Counted from the first letter of the stretch, positions 33,681 through 42,064 are shown. The stretch is DNA of 64,000 nucleotides from an uncultured Oscillospiraceae bacterium (GCA_947632175.1 CANROC010000009.1:1-64000); one strand, 5' to 3'. The notes: generated by a model not told the origin, from the sequence alone. Translations and numbers: made by a program.

Positions 33681-34565
33681 TTATTTTTTGGTACTCTTGC
33701 GGTACCTGTTGTAGTCCTCGCGGATCTCCGCGTCGGACATCTCCGGGTTCATGGCCCGGTACATCTCCAGCACGTCCTTGGGCACCGGCACGGTGTCGTC
33801 CCCCTGACCGCTGGGCTTGGTGGCCGTCATCCCGGCCTTGCCCGCCTGGGCGTTGTAGGCCGCCTGCCGGGAGGCATCGGCGGACCGGCGCGAGAGCTCC
33901 CGGTAGTTGGCCACCATGTAGGCGTCGGAGATGTCATACCCGCGCCGGACGAGCTCCGTGAGCTTCGCCGAGTACGCCTTGCCCGTCAGGTCCGCCAGCG
34001 TCTTCACCTCCGGGTCCATGGCCGTGATCTTCTTAACCTCCGAGTCGATCCTCCGCTTGGCGTCCTCCCGGCGCTGGCGCTCCATCACGCTCCTGGCCGC
34101 CGCGGCGTCCGCCATGGCCTTCTGGACCGAGGGCGTCGTATTGATGAACTCGTCGATCTCCGCGTCCGTCAGCCCGCTGCGCCGCTTGATCGCCTCCCTC
34201 CGCTCGTCATAGGCCCTCTGCCGGTAGGCGTCGTACTCCGCCTTGGTGGTCACGGGCTTGCCCGTATAGGGATCCATGATCCCCAGCCGCCGGATAAGGT
34301 CATCCACGTCCCGCTGAAGGTCGCTCCCGGGCGGGGGCGCCTGTACGCCCTGTCCCGTCTCCCGTCCGTCGCCCTCCGCCGTCGGAGGCGTCGCCGCCGG
34401 CTTCTCTTCCGGCTTCTGCTGTCCCTCCGCCGCCGGCGCCTGTTCCGGTTCCTCAGGCCCCGCCTCGGGAACGTCCCCCGCCGGGCTCTTCGGCTCCCCG
34501 CCCCCCTCCGGTCCCGTCTCCGGCTCCAGCCCGTAAAGGTCATTGTAGTTGATTTCTTCTCCCAT
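33681..34565 (-). CDS. Phage scaffolding protein
   Basis: A 294-residue highly charged protein. The N-terminal 90 residues are Pro/Glu/Gly-rich and disordered, the middle is helical with EAIKRRSGLTDAEIDEFI and ERQRREDAKRRIDSEVKKI, and the C-terminus is a short helical capsid-binding region (MNPEMSDAEIREDYNRYRK). This is the usual layout of scaffolds that template procapsid assembly and are then released. ATG at 34565 has AAAGGAG. Confidence 0.7.
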   Translation of the reverse strand: MGEEINYNDLYGLEPETGPEGGGEPKSPAGDVPEAGPEEPEQAPAAEGQQKPEEKPAATPPTAEGDGRETGQGVQAPPPGSDLQRDVDDLIRRLGIMDPYTGKPVTTKAEYDAYRQRAYDERREAIKRRSGLTDAEIDEFINTTPSVQKAMADAAAARSVMERQRREDAKRRIDSEVKKITAMDPEVKTLADLTGKAYSAKLTELVRRGYDISDAYMVANYRELSRRSADASRQAAYNAQAGKAGMTATKPSGQGDDTVPVPKDVLEMYRAMNPEMSDAEIREDYNRYRKSTKK

Positions 34566-34592
34566 AAAAAACTCCTTTCTGTCGTCCCCCAT

Positions 34593-34885
34593 CCCAGCCT
34601 TCCCCGCTTAGGCGGGGAAAGCGGCGCCTCAGCGCCGGATGAGGTGGGTGGCTCCCCTTCATTGGAAACCTTCCGGGTTGCGTGGGCTCCCTTTCGTAAA
34701 GGGAGCTGTCGCGAAGCGACTGAGGGATCGAAGGTATCGATAACCATGCAGTCATCCTACCTTCGCTTCCCCCCTGCCCCCCTCCTACGAGGAGGGGGCT
34801 CTATAAGGAGCGGCTTCGCCGCAACCTCTTTTGCCCCTCCCTCTGGGAGGGGTGGCCGCGCGCAGCGCCGGCCAGGGTGGGACCG
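34593..34885. repeat. Large REP-like repeat cluster between portal and scaffold genes
   Basis: Three classes occur in tandem: CCCCGCTTAGGCGGGG with GGCGCCTCAGCGCC, then CTGTCGCGAAGCGACTGAGG (also near 26520), then CCCCTCCTACGAGGAGGGG and CCCCTCCCTCTGGGAGGGG with GGCCGCGCGCAGCGCCGGCC (also near 23084). No gene is supported here. Confidence 0.8.
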
Positions 34886-35026
34886 TCACTTCCCGGATCT
34901 CAGATCCGTCCCGGTCTTCACGCTGGACTTCCCGCCGTTCTTCCCGGTCTTGTACACCGCCTCGACCACCTGGGTCCCGGTGTTCTTGATCTTCCCGGCA
35001 TACCCGCTCTTACTGTTGTCCGCCAT
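34886..35026 (-). CDS. Small basic phage protein (46 aa)
   Basis: MADNSKSGYAGKIKNTGTQV followed by a Lys/Gly/Thr-rich tail. The ATG has GGGAGGTGA upstream and overlaps the end of the portal gene by 17 bases. Function unknown; a conserved small protein between portal and scaffold is plausible because of the good ribosome site. Confidence 0.55.
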   Translation of the reverse strand: MADNSKSGYAGKIKNTGTQVVEAVYKTGKNGGKSSVKTGTDLRSGK

Positions 35027-37118
35027 TTATCTCACCTCCCTTCGTTGTCGCGAAATGTGTGTCCGTAGGGGTCGCCGTCATCTCCGCCCCGGCTCCCCCC
35101 GCGCTCCCTCCCGCCTGCATCGCGGCCTGCATGGCGATCATCTGCGCCTCCCTCTGCTGCTGGGCGGCGAGGGCCTCCTGCTGGGCCTTCTGGCGCTGCT
35201 TGAAGAGCTCCTTCGTCTCGGCCGCGCCGGGGTAATGGAGCATCTCCATCTTGGTCCAGAAGAAAATCATCGTCTCGAGATCGTCCAGCGGCCCGAAGGC
35301 CCCGGTCTGGAGATTAAGCCGCGTCTCCTCCCACATGGCCTCCCGGTTGCTGGCCAGGGTCGCGCTGGTGTCGTCCACGGCAAAGATAAACTGGTCGTTC
35401 CAGTACCACTCCCCCGCCGCGTCCCGCTCCAGGAAGTCATAGCGGTTGAATTCCTCGTATTCCCGCTCCCCGGCGGCGTTATATTTCGGCACCGGCCTCG
35501 GCTCGTCGGCATAGGCCAGCTTCATCTTGAAGATCGCCTCATAAAGCCGCTGGAAGGCCGCGTTTTTCATGATCCGCTTGCTCTCCAGCCTCCCCGCCGT
35601 CTGCGCCGCCGCGAACTGCTTGGCCGTCCCCGACGTGGCTGTGGTGTCCCGCCGCCCCTGGAAGGAATCCGTCACGCCGATGACCTGCCGCATCTCCTCA
35701 TAGGCGTGATCCAGCATCGCTACATCCTGGCTGATGTCACCCTCCATGTCATAGACGTCTATGTAGCTCTTGTCCTGGAGGTTATCGAGCCGGATAAGCT
35801 TCATCTCCCCCGGATCGCGCTCGATGGTGGCGTCCTTGGGGAGGCTCATGTAGCTTCCGGCGGTGAGGAGCTTGTCCAGCATCTTCGTCTCCAGCCGGTT
35901 CACCGTGTTCTGCTGGCTGGCGATAGCGTCCACGTCCGACCCGCCGAGAAACCTGCCGAAGACGGAGATGTTCTTCTGGAGCACCACCGGGAAGATGTTG
36001 GGCTTGTAGTAGGGAAGCCTCGTCCTCTTCCACGCCGGCGCCCCGTCCGGCCCCACCTCCAAAACCGGCGCCCCGTCCGGCCCCCGCTCCAGCGCCGGTA
36101 TCACCGACCCGTCGGACCGCACGATATCCGCCGCCGGCTCCTCAAAGTCCTCCTCGCTCTCCTCCCACTTCGTCCCCCCGCAAAATGGACAGATCCCCCG
36201 GCTGTTCGGCTTCCCTACGGGCCTCCCGTTGCCTCCGTCCTCGCGGTCGTTTCTTTCAACGCTGTACGGGCCGCCGCCCACGGCGGCCCCCACCCCCGTC
36301 CCCGGGTAATTCCCGTCCAACGTGGCCTCCGCCATCGTCACGCTTCCCGGCGCCGGCTCCAGCGCCCCGCACTTGGCGCACCGCCTGAGTCTCCGCGCCT
36401 GGTAGTCCTCCAGGTCCTCCAGCTGCGTGTCGTTCACCCAGCTATAGAGCCCGATCCCGCCCTTGTCGTTGCGGTAGTAGGCCACGTACTGCGTGACCAT
36501 ATCCTCGGCGGTGCTCTCCCCGGTCCCCCTGGCGTCCGGCTCGGACTCGCTCTCCTCGGAAACGTCCACGCCGTACCGCCGCTTGACGGACCCCTTGGTC
36601 TGCGGGAGCTTCAAAATGATGTGGTCCATGTCCTCGATGCCCGTGTAGACTCCCGCCTGGGGGATGATCTGCTTGGGATGCAGGAGCGACACCGCCACCT
36701 CCCCGGCGGTGGTGTGCGTCCGCTGGGAGGAATCCCACTCCACCAGATACGCCCCGCCCCCCTGGATGGGCACCGTCCGCTCCTGCTGGTCGTTGAGCTC
36801 CTCGAAGCTCATCCGGTCCAGCTCGTCCCGGAGCATATCCTCGATGAGCCGCGCCAGCCTCTCGTCCCGCTTCCGCCGCGCCGTCACCTTCGGCTGGGGG
36901 ATGGAGGAGCTGACCTGCGCCTCGATGAGCTCTAAAATCACGTTCCTCACGTGCGGCGCCCTGTCCGGCGCCTCCTCCCGCGCGATGGGCTTGATCCGGT
37001 CCGACCCCAGATACAGCCCCTCCCGCTCGTCCATCCTGGAAAGCTCCCCTTCATACGCGCTCTCGTCCGCCTCCAGCTTCCCCTGCCAATATTCCAGCTT
37101 CTTGTCCGTCTTCGGCAT
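35010..37118 (-). CDS. Portal protein with an inserted zinc-ribbon-like segment
   Basis: A 702-residue portal of the short-tailed phage type: N-terminal YWQGKLEADESAYEGELSRM, a central core with PHVRNVILELIEAQVSSSIP, and a Gln-rich C-terminus (FKQRQKAQQEALAAQQQREA). A dodecamer of such proteins forms the DNA entry channel. Residues about 235-320 hold an extra loop with two Cys pairs (CAKCGALEP and CPFCGGTKWEE) around a Gly-rich stretch. The DNA of that stretch contains a REP-like palindrome at 36268-36289. Terminase lies upstream and scaffold downstream, as expected. Confidence 0.8.
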   Translation of the reverse strand: MPKTDKKLEYWQGKLEADESAYEGELSRMDEREGLYLGSDRIKPIAREEAPDRAPHVRNVILELIEAQVSSSIPQPKVTARRKRDERLARLIEDMLRDELDRMSFEELNDQQERTVPIQGGGAYLVEWDSSQRTHTTAGEVAVSLLHPKQIIPQAGVYTGIEDMDHIILKLPQTKGSVKRRYGVDVSEESESEPDARGTGESTAEDMVTQYVAYYRNDKGGIGLYSWVNDTQLEDLEDYQARRLRRCAKCGALEPAPGSVTMAEATLDGNYPGTGVGAAVGGGPYSVERNDREDGGNGRPVGKPNSRGICPFCGGTKWEESEEDFEEPAADIVRSDGSVIPALERGPDGAPVLEVGPDGAPAWKRTRLPYYKPNIFPVVLQKNISVFGRFLGGSDVDAIASQQNTVNRLETKMLDKLLTAGSYMSLPKDATIERDPGEMKLIRLDNLQDKSYIDVYDMEGDISQDVAMLDHAYEEMRQVIGVTDSFQGRRDTTATSGTAKQFAAAQTAGRLESKRIMKNAAFQRLYEAIFKMKLAYADEPRPVPKYNAAGEREYEEFNRYDFLERDAAGEWYWNDQFIFAVDDTSATLASNREAMWEETRLNLQTGAFGPLDDLETMIFFWTKMEMLHYPGAAETKELFKQRQKAQQEALAAQQQREAQMIAMQAAMQAGGSAGGAGAEMTATPTDTHFATTKGGEINGGQQ
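36268..36289. repeat. REP-like palindrome inside the portal gene
   Basis: GGGCCGCCG..CGGCGGCCC with flanks GTAC and CCCCGTC, nearly identical to the intergenic copy at 37234-37255. It encodes part of VGAAVGGGPYSV within the Cys-flanked portal insertion. Confidence 0.65.
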
Positions 37119-37136
37119 AAATACCTCCTATCTGTC

Positions 37137-37255
37137 GGGCCGCCGTGGGCGGCGGCCCCTACGGCCATTTCTGTGGTTTTCCCTTCGATTTGTGGCCTTT
37201 CCGTTATCGGTCACGTTGAATAATACGCCGTACGGGCCGCCGCCTACGGCGGCCC
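37137..37255. repeat. Two REP-like palindromes between terminase and portal genes
   Basis: GGGCCGCCGTGGGCGGCGGCCC at 37137-37158 and a second GGGCCGCCG..CGGCGGCCC palindrome at 37234-37255. The spacer 37119-37265 holds no gene. Confidence 0.7.
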
Positions 37256-37265
37256 ATTTCCCCGT

Positions 37266-38774
37266 CTACCTCGGGCTTCCCCACTTCTCCACCAGGTACT
37301 TCTTCAACTCCCCATCCGCGTTCCGATAATCCTCCCACATATCCTTCGTCCATTTCGCCGTCCCGCTCTCCTTCGGCAGGCTCACGGTGGCGCTTTGCTG
37401 CTCCCGTATGGCGTGGGCGATGGCCAGCGCCATCACCATATCGTCATGCGCCCCCGCCTCCGCCTCGGGCCGGAACGTGTCCGGGTTGCGCACGAACGTC
37501 AGCATCTCCTCCAGCGTCCACCTGTCCGACACACACGTGATATCCTCCCGCGCCGCCTCGATGAGCTTGGCGATGATGTAGTTGCGGTTGGACTGCTGCG
37601 TCCTCCACCCGAAGGACCGCCTCACCTGGTGCGTGTAGTCGTCCATGACCTCCCTGACGTACTGCTTGGGGTAGCGCAGCCTCTCCAGCTCCCTTATCGG
37701 GAATGTGGAGAAGTTGGCCTCCACGCCGATGAGCGCCGTGTTATACATGAACCCCAGACAGTAAAGCTGCTTTGCGTAGAGATCCTCGTCGGTCTGAAGC
37801 TTCAGCGCGCACACCTGCTTCCCCGTCCGGTTGTCCAGCACCTGCCCCCCGAAGGAATCCGACCCGTCCCCGGCGGTGTCCCCGCCAATGACATACGGTA
37901 CCCCGCTCTCCGCCTCCCGGTATATGAGGATAAATCCCTGCTCGTCGTCCACCCAGCGAATATCCGCCAAGGCCGTCCCCGTGTCCCGGTAGACGAAATA
38001 CCCCCGCCGCACGGGCTTTATCTCCTCCAGGAGCCTGGCCGTCACGGCCTTGCCGTTGAATACCGTCTTCCCCGTGACGCCCCACAGCCCCAAGGTGTAG
38101 ACCTCGTAGAAGTACTCGTCCGTCTCCCGGAACCCCTCCAGGGTCCTCACCTGGTCAGCCGTGGCGAACCGGTTGTCCTTGTAGGTGCTCTCGTGCACCC
38201 GCGCCAGCGGGTCCGTCTTATCGAAAAACCGCTTCTTCAGCCAGTGGGTAATGGATACCGGGTTGAAGCTCAGTATGATCTGCAGGTAGTGCGGAAACGC
38301 CGTCCGAAGCCTGATGTCCAGCTGATTGAAGTCCGACTCCAGGATCTCGCTGGCCTCCTCGATCCAGATGCCCGTGATATCGTAGATCGACTTGAGCTTC
38401 TCCACGTCGTCGAGGCCGGCGAAGATGATCTCCGAGCCGTTCCGAAAGGTGATCTTCATGTCCGACTTGTTGACCCGGTACCCGCTCCCGGCGTAGTGGT
38501 CCGAAAGCTGCCCGATGAGCTGGGCAAAGCAGGATTCCCGCAGCGTACGCGCCACCTTCCGCACCACCAGCCACCGGTGCCCCGCTTCGCTGGTGACCCG
38601 CTCCAGCACCTTGCGCCCGGCGAAAATGGACTTCCCGGACCCGCCGCCGCCCTTGAGCACCAGATACCGGTGCTTATCAAAATAAAGCGGCATAAACGCC
38701 TCGTTGGACGTCTCCCGAAGCCCCTTATACCAAATCGCCGCCTCCGCCGCGGCGTCAATCCTCTTGGATTCCAT
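37266..38774 (-). CDS. Terminase large subunit
   Basis: A 502-residue packaging ATPase/nuclease of the PBSX/Terminase_3 type. The Walker A motif is LKGGGGSGKSIF near residue 40 and the Walker B region is GIWIEEASEI. The coupling motif region reads ILSFNPVS. The C-terminal RNase H-like nuclease has IGGDTAGDGSDSFG, LIGVEANF and an Asp in GAHDDMVMAL. It would translocate DNA into the procapsid and cut concatemers. It overlaps the small subunit by 20 bases. Confidence 0.9.
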   Translation of the reverse strand: MESKRIDAAAEAAIWYKGLRETSNEAFMPLYFDKHRYLVLKGGGGSGKSIFAGRKVLERVTSEAGHRWLVVRKVARTLRESCFAQLIGQLSDHYAGSGYRVNKSDMKITFRNGSEIIFAGLDDVEKLKSIYDITGIWIEEASEILESDFNQLDIRLRTAFPHYLQIILSFNPVSITHWLKKRFFDKTDPLARVHESTYKDNRFATADQVRTLEGFRETDEYFYEVYTLGLWGVTGKTVFNGKAVTARLLEEIKPVRRGYFVYRDTGTALADIRWVDDEQGFILIYREAESGVPYVIGGDTAGDGSDSFGGQVLDNRTGKQVCALKLQTDEDLYAKQLYCLGFMYNTALIGVEANFSTFPIRELERLRYPKQYVREVMDDYTHQVRRSFGWRTQQSNRNYIIAKLIEAAREDITCVSDRWTLEEMLTFVRNPDTFRPEAEAGAHDDMVMALAIAHAIREQQSATVSLPKESGTAKWTKDMWEDYRNADGELKKYLVEKWGSPR

Positions 38775-39285
38775 CCTCTCCCGCTTCCGCCGCGGCGGCC
38801 CTTATCAATTCCATCTTCTCCTCCATGGTCATCCCGCCGGCCGCCAACGCCTTGCGCGTCTCCGTCCCGACCTCGATCTCCCGCTTCTCCTTCCAGGCGT
38901 AGTTGGAGGAAAGGTTGAAGATGATTCCCTGTACCCCCTTCTGCCGGGTCATCAGCTCCCGCTCCAGATACGCCTCGATCCGCGCCTTCGCCCGGTCGCA
39001 CACCCACGCAATATCGGCGTTGTCGCCGCTTGCGTAGTTGCACCAGGTCTTCTTGGAGATCCCGAGCCAGAGGAGCATATCCGTGAAGCTGGGCGGCACG
39101 ATGTATTCCGGCACCCTCACCGGCTCCAGGTCGTCATTGAGAAGCGCCAGATCCGTGTCCGGGTCCTTCACATTCACGGTCCTGGTGATGGACCGGAAGT
39201 ACCCCTCCACGGCCCTCCTGAAGGCAAGCGCCGTCCCATACTTCCTGGGCCTCCCGATCCCGCCCTCCTTCTCGATCTTCCCCAC
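38755..39285 (-). CDS. Terminase small subunit
   Basis: A protein of about 176 residues with an HTH-like region (PSFTDMLLWLGISKKTWCNY) and helices for oligomerisation (AKARIEAYLERELMTRQKGV). It should recognise the packaging site and regulate the large subunit. The frame opens at GTG 39333, but that codon lies inside a dispersed repeat (39323-39413) and lacks a ribosome site. I prefer GTG 39285, which has GGGGGTGAGAGG upstream. Confidence 0.75.
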   Translation of the reverse strand: MGKIEKEGGIGRPRKYGTALAFRRAVEGYFRSITRTVNVKDPDTDLALLNDDLEPVRVPEYIVPPSFTDMLLWLGISKKTWCNYASGDNADIAWVCDRAKARIEAYLERELMTRQKGVQGIIFNLSSNYAWKEKREIEVGTETRKALAAGGMTMEEKMELIRAAAAEAGEDGIQED

Positions 39286-39322
39286 ACCTCTCACCCCCTC
39301 GTCGTCGCGGAAGTCGCGATAG

Positions 39323-39413
39323 TTCCCCGCCACGCATAGCGTGACGGCTCACTCGCAGACTTCGCTCCTCCTCTCCCCACGTGACCCGCTGCGCTGGGCT
39401 CACGCGGGGCCCC
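39323..39413 (-). repeat. Dispersed repeat of about 90 bp, copy A
   Basis: Read on the minus strand it begins GGGGCCCCGC and shares an 18-bp block (GAGCCCAGCGCAGCGGGT) and a 17-bp block (GTGGGGAGAGGAGGAGC) with copy B at 48200-48290. It can fold into several hairpins. The remainder of 39414-39576 is AT-rich with a TTGACA-like box on the minus strand (near 39448-39453) and a CACGCGC..GCGCGTG hairpin near 39525; it may hold the late promoter. Confidence 0.65.
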
Positions 39414-39576
39414 TTTTTCTTTTCATTATCCACAAAATTCACGTCACGAACTGTCAACTTTTTTTCACAGCCCCAAACAACAAAAAAAGCCGCCTCAAAA
39501 AGGGCAGCACGTTATTGGACGCACGCGCACGGGCGCGTGTGTCGGGTGTAAAAAGTCCTTGCGGAAGTCTATCGCC

Positions 39577-39849
39577 TCACAGCCACTTCGGGAATCCCTC
39601 GTAGTACCTCCTGACGGCCCTGTGAAGCGTTGACTCAGATAAGAAATACTCCTCGCAGATCTTGGTGGCGCTCGTCTTTGTGGTCACGAACTCCCGAAGC
39701 GCCCGCCAGTACTCCCCGCCGCACTCACGGCATAGCGAATCTATCACCCGCCGCCGCTCCTTGTCCAGCTCACCGTAGAGCAGGCTGACGAAATAAATAT
39801 ACCCCTGCCTTATGTACCCGACCTTGATCCCGGACTTGAACCTAAACAT
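39577..39849 (-). CDS. Phage HTH regulator, sigma-like or ArpU-like position
   Basis: A 90-residue basic helical protein. The C-terminus (TSATKICEEYFLSESTLHRA, then VRRYYEGFP) is a helix-turn-helix. It is the last early gene before the terminase, where late-gene activators usually lie in Firmicutes prophages. ATG at 39849 has GGAGGAG. A hairpin (CGCGATTTTTAATCGCG) sits just upstream. Confidence 0.6.
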   Translation of the reverse strand: MFRFKSGIKVGYIRQGYIYFVSLLYGELDKERRRVIDSLCRECGGEYWRALREFVTTKTSATKICEEYFLSESTLHRAVRRYYEGFPKWL

Positions 39850-39963
39850 CGTCGTCTCCTCCTCTCCCCACGCGATTAAAAATCGCGCGGGCCCCCTTTT
39901 CGTCAAACTACGCGACCCATATACAAGGCTAATTAAAAAGTGCGTCCTGCACACCTTTTCGCC

Positions 39964-40701
39964 CTACCTTCTCCTCTTCTCGTCCCTCGGCGGGATGCGC
40001 ACATACCTATAATATATAAACCCGTACTTCCCCGCCCTGGCCTCCACCAGCTTGTACCCCTTCGGGGGCCTGGGCGGCTTTTCCACGGTGTACGCCCGTT
40101 TTACAGTTTTTGGCTTCTCCGTTTCTGGCCGGTTCAGGTTGTTGGTCTGCTTCCAGCGCCGCCGGCCGCCCTGCTCCGGCGTCCAGTGGTCGTGGAGGTA
40201 TTTGGCTAGGCTGGCGTAGTCCCGCCCGCGGTCCACGCCGTTATAGTAGTTGTGCGCCCTCAGCGGCTCGGCCCGCTCCACCTTCCCGTACTTCCAGTAT
40301 TTCCGCAGCTCCTCCGCCGGCACGCCGTCCGACACCATGTGGTAGTGGATCCGGTGCGTGTGCTTTCCCCGCCCCATCACCACCACCAGCTTCACGTCCG
40401 GGTGGTGGTACTTCAACACCCTTATGTAGGCGTTGATGATCTGCCTGGCCTCGTCAAAGTCGTGGCACTCGTCCTCCGGCCCCAGCGTCAGGGTGGAATA
40501 GAGGGACGTTGGCGGGAAGCAGTTCAGGATCTTCGTGAACCGCCGCAGGGAGACGGCGGCGTTGAACTTGTCCCGCTCCTCCCGGTTCTCAAACCTGGGC
40601 CTCGGCTCCACCCGCCACAGGTTCTCCGCCCCATCGGCCACGTTATAGACGATCTGCTCACACACATCCCCCGCAAACTCCCGCCTTTTGACCCTAACCA
40701 T
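39964..40701 (-). CDS. HUH-type rolling-circle replication initiator-like protein
   Basis: A 245-residue protein with the metal-binding HUH motif in RGKHTHRIHYHMVSDG (His119, His121) and a following DYASLAKYLHDHW segment that supplies candidate Tyr162 and Lys167. This matches the rolling-circle replication-associated (G2P-like) group that nicks a DNA strand and stays 5'-linked. The C-terminus is Lys/Arg/Pro-rich, as in DNA binding. No helicase, polymerase or primase is encoded in the prophage, so this may start phage replication using host enzymes. The exact Tyr needs an alignment. Confidence 0.65.
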   Translation of the reverse strand: MVRVKRREFAGDVCEQIVYNVADGAENLWRVEPRPRFENREERDKFNAAVSLRRFTKILNCFPPTSLYSTLTLGPEDECHDFDEARQIINAYIRVLKYHHPDVKLVVVMGRGKHTHRIHYHMVSDGVPAEELRKYWKYGKVERAEPLRAHNYYNGVDRGRDYASLAKYLHDHWTPEQGGRRRWKQTNNLNRPETEKPKTVKRAYTVEKPPRPPKGYKLVEARAGKYGFIYYRYVRIPPRDEKRRR

Positions 40702-40972
40702 CGCCCTCCAGCTCCTTTAGCCATTCTTCCAAATTTTCTCTGACAATCTTTCTGATGACGTCCCTCTTCACAAGGGAGATCACTTCCTCCTTATCTTCAA
40801 GCGCCATGTTGTGGTAGCCAATGATAGCCTGATCATCCTTTTCCGTCTCCTGTCTCAGAAGAGCAACAACAGCGACACAGCGCACTTTTCTTTTTTCAAG
40901 CATTTGCACAGTTTCTATAAGGAAAGAGGCCCATTCCTCCACAGGCTTGTCCGATGCCAAATAGATGTTCAT
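40694..40972 (-). CDS. Hypothetical early phage protein (92 aa)
   Basis: An acidic alpha/beta protein starting MNIYLASDKPVEEWASFLIE, with RCVAVVALLRQETEKDDQ in the middle and a helical end. The frame is open far upstream, but ATG 40972 has GGGGGAAG and overlaps the previous stop (ATGA region). It overlaps the HUH gene by 8 bases, so they may be co-translated. No family recognised. Confidence 0.6.
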   Translation of the reverse strand: MNIYLASDKPVEEWASFLIETVQMLEKRKVRCVAVVALLRQETEKDDQAIIGYHNMALEDKEEVISLVKRDVIRKIVRENLEEWLKELEGDG

Positions 40973-41226
40973 CCGGCACTTCCCCCTGCTCCCCAGCAGC
41001 ACTCCCGAATCACGCCGCCCCGCGTCTCGAACTCCACCACATGGAACCGCCCCTCCGGGTGGACGTACACCACCCGGCCCTTCATCCTCCCTCTCCCAAA
41101 GGTCTCCGGCCTCCTGATCACCGCCTCCCCCACCTCCGCCGCCTCCCCGCTCGCGGCCTCCTCCACTTCCACAACTTCCTTCCGTCCCCTGACCAAGGGC
41201 TTCGTGTAATGCCGTTTCTTTTTCAT
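40969..41226 (-). CDS. Hypothetical early phage protein (85 aa)
   Basis: Starts MKKKRHYTKPLVRGRKEV with a strong GAGGAG site. An Ala/Glu-rich middle is followed by a beta-rich end (GRVVYVHPEGRFHVVEFETR) with CC near the C-terminus. The end resembles small beta-barrel proteins seen in phage early operons. Function unknown. Confidence 0.55.
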   Translation of the reverse strand: MKKKRHYTKPLVRGRKEVVEVEEAASGEAAEVGEAVIRRPETFGRGRMKGRVVYVHPEGRFHVVEFETRGGVIRECCWGAGGSAG

Positions 41227-41229
41227 ATT

Positions 41230-41412
41230 CTCTTCTCCTCTCTTTAGCCCCTCCTACGGAGGGGTGGCGCGAAGCGCCGGGGTGGTTCCGTCCCCTCGAC
41301 CCCTTTCTCGGAAAAAGGGGTGGCGCCGCAGCGCCGGGGTATTCGAGCCCCCGTCCCCCCGTCTTAACCTCCCCCCTTGGGGGAGGTGGCGCGAAGCGCC
41401 GGAAGGGCCGGC
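41230..41412. repeat. Triple REP-like repeat cluster
   Basis: Three consecutive units, each a CCCTCC/GGAGGG-type hairpin followed by GGCGCGAAGCGCC or GGCGCCGCAGCGCC. The leftward gene at 41364 ends inside the third unit, which supplies its stop codon. Confidence 0.8.
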
Positions 41413-41735
41413 AAATCCGGATAAAGCTTTCGGATGTTGTCCTTCCAAAGCACCGGGGTATCACTCTGTTTGGCAAACATTGAAAGGAGCTCCACCCATT
41501 CCCGCTCCGGGACCACCTTGTCTTTCCTGTTCCCCGTCTCCGCGCCAACGATGACGTAATCGGGGAGGAGCGGGAACAGGACCGGGCCCATCATGGGCTC
41601 CACGGACCAGAATGTATGTACCCCTTGAGGCATCTCCAAGGCCCTCCAGGTATCATTGGGTCCCGTCACCGTCTTCCGCCCCTCCAGGAGTGCCCGGACC
41701 ATGTCGGTGTTGAACAAAATTGGCAGTATCCTCAT
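41364..41735 (-). CDS. Chimeric ASCH-like / Gp37-Gp68 (DUF5131)-like remnant
   Basis: A 123-residue protein. The first 22 residues (MRILPILFNTDMVRALLEGR, then KT) look like the start of a phage ASCH-domain protein. The next part (HTFWSVEPMMGPVLFP, PDYVIVGAETGN, and PVLWKDNIRKLYP) looks like the C-terminal half of Gp37/Gp68-type proteins. Both parents are normally longer, so this seems to be an in-frame deletion fusion. The last 13 residues (PALPALRATSPKG plus) are encoded by a REP-like repeat. GGAGGAG precedes ATG 41735. Confidence 0.5.
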   Translation of the reverse strand: MRILPILFNTDMVRALLEGRKTVTGPNDTWRALEMPQGVHTFWSVEPMMGPVLFPLLPDYVIVGAETGNRKDKVVPEREWVELLSMFAKQSDTPVLWKDNIRKLYPDLPALPALRATSPKGGG

Positions 41736-42064
41736 TTCTTCTCCTCCCCCGCGTCCATCTTCGCCCCGCAATGGTGGCACCATTCCGTGAGCCACGCCTC
41801 ATATTTCTCGCTGTTATCGCATATCTCCACAGCCGGCAGTCCGCATTCGCTGCACGTGATTGGGTACCCCCGCACCCACCGCCCGTGCCGCACATGGTCC
41901 ACGACCCCCCGCATCACCCCGGCGGCCACCTCAATTGCGGACATCAACTTGTCCGTCTCTACGGAACGGTCGCAAATATCGCAGTTAAACAAGCAGTCGC
42001 TTATTGCCGCATTATAGCAAGAGATCTTCTTCTCCAGCGCCGCTAAAGCCTCCTCATTCGTCAT
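41732..42064 (-). CDS. Zinc-ribbon-like early phage protein
   Basis: A 110-residue protein with a helical N-terminus (EEALAALEKKISCYNAAISD), a CxxC pair in FNCDICDRS, and two further pairs CSECGLPA and CHHCGAKM, a likely zinc ribbon. ATG 42064 overlaps the upstream stop (ATGA) and the C-terminus overlaps the next gene in the same way. The Cys pairs suggest nucleic-acid binding or folding around zinc. Confidence 0.6.
   Translation of the reverse strand: MTNEEALAALEKKISCYNAAISDCLFNCDICDRSVETDKLMSAIEVAAGVMRGVVDHVRHGRWVRGYPITCSECGLPAVEICDNSEKYEAWLTEWCHHCGAKMDAGEEKK

Noticed and set aside
32793-36935. Long open frame (1380 codons) on the plus strand
   Set aside because: It crosses four real leftward genes (capsid, decoration, scaffold, portal) and repeat-filled spacers. 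No ribosome site or domain; antisense shadow.
39964-40701. RAYT transposase that would mobilise the REP-like repeats
   Set aside because: The protein has an HUH motif, but its surroundings and C-terminal layout fit the rolling-circle replication group better than the Y1 transposase family. I kept it as a replication initiator; a link to the repeats remains only an idea.
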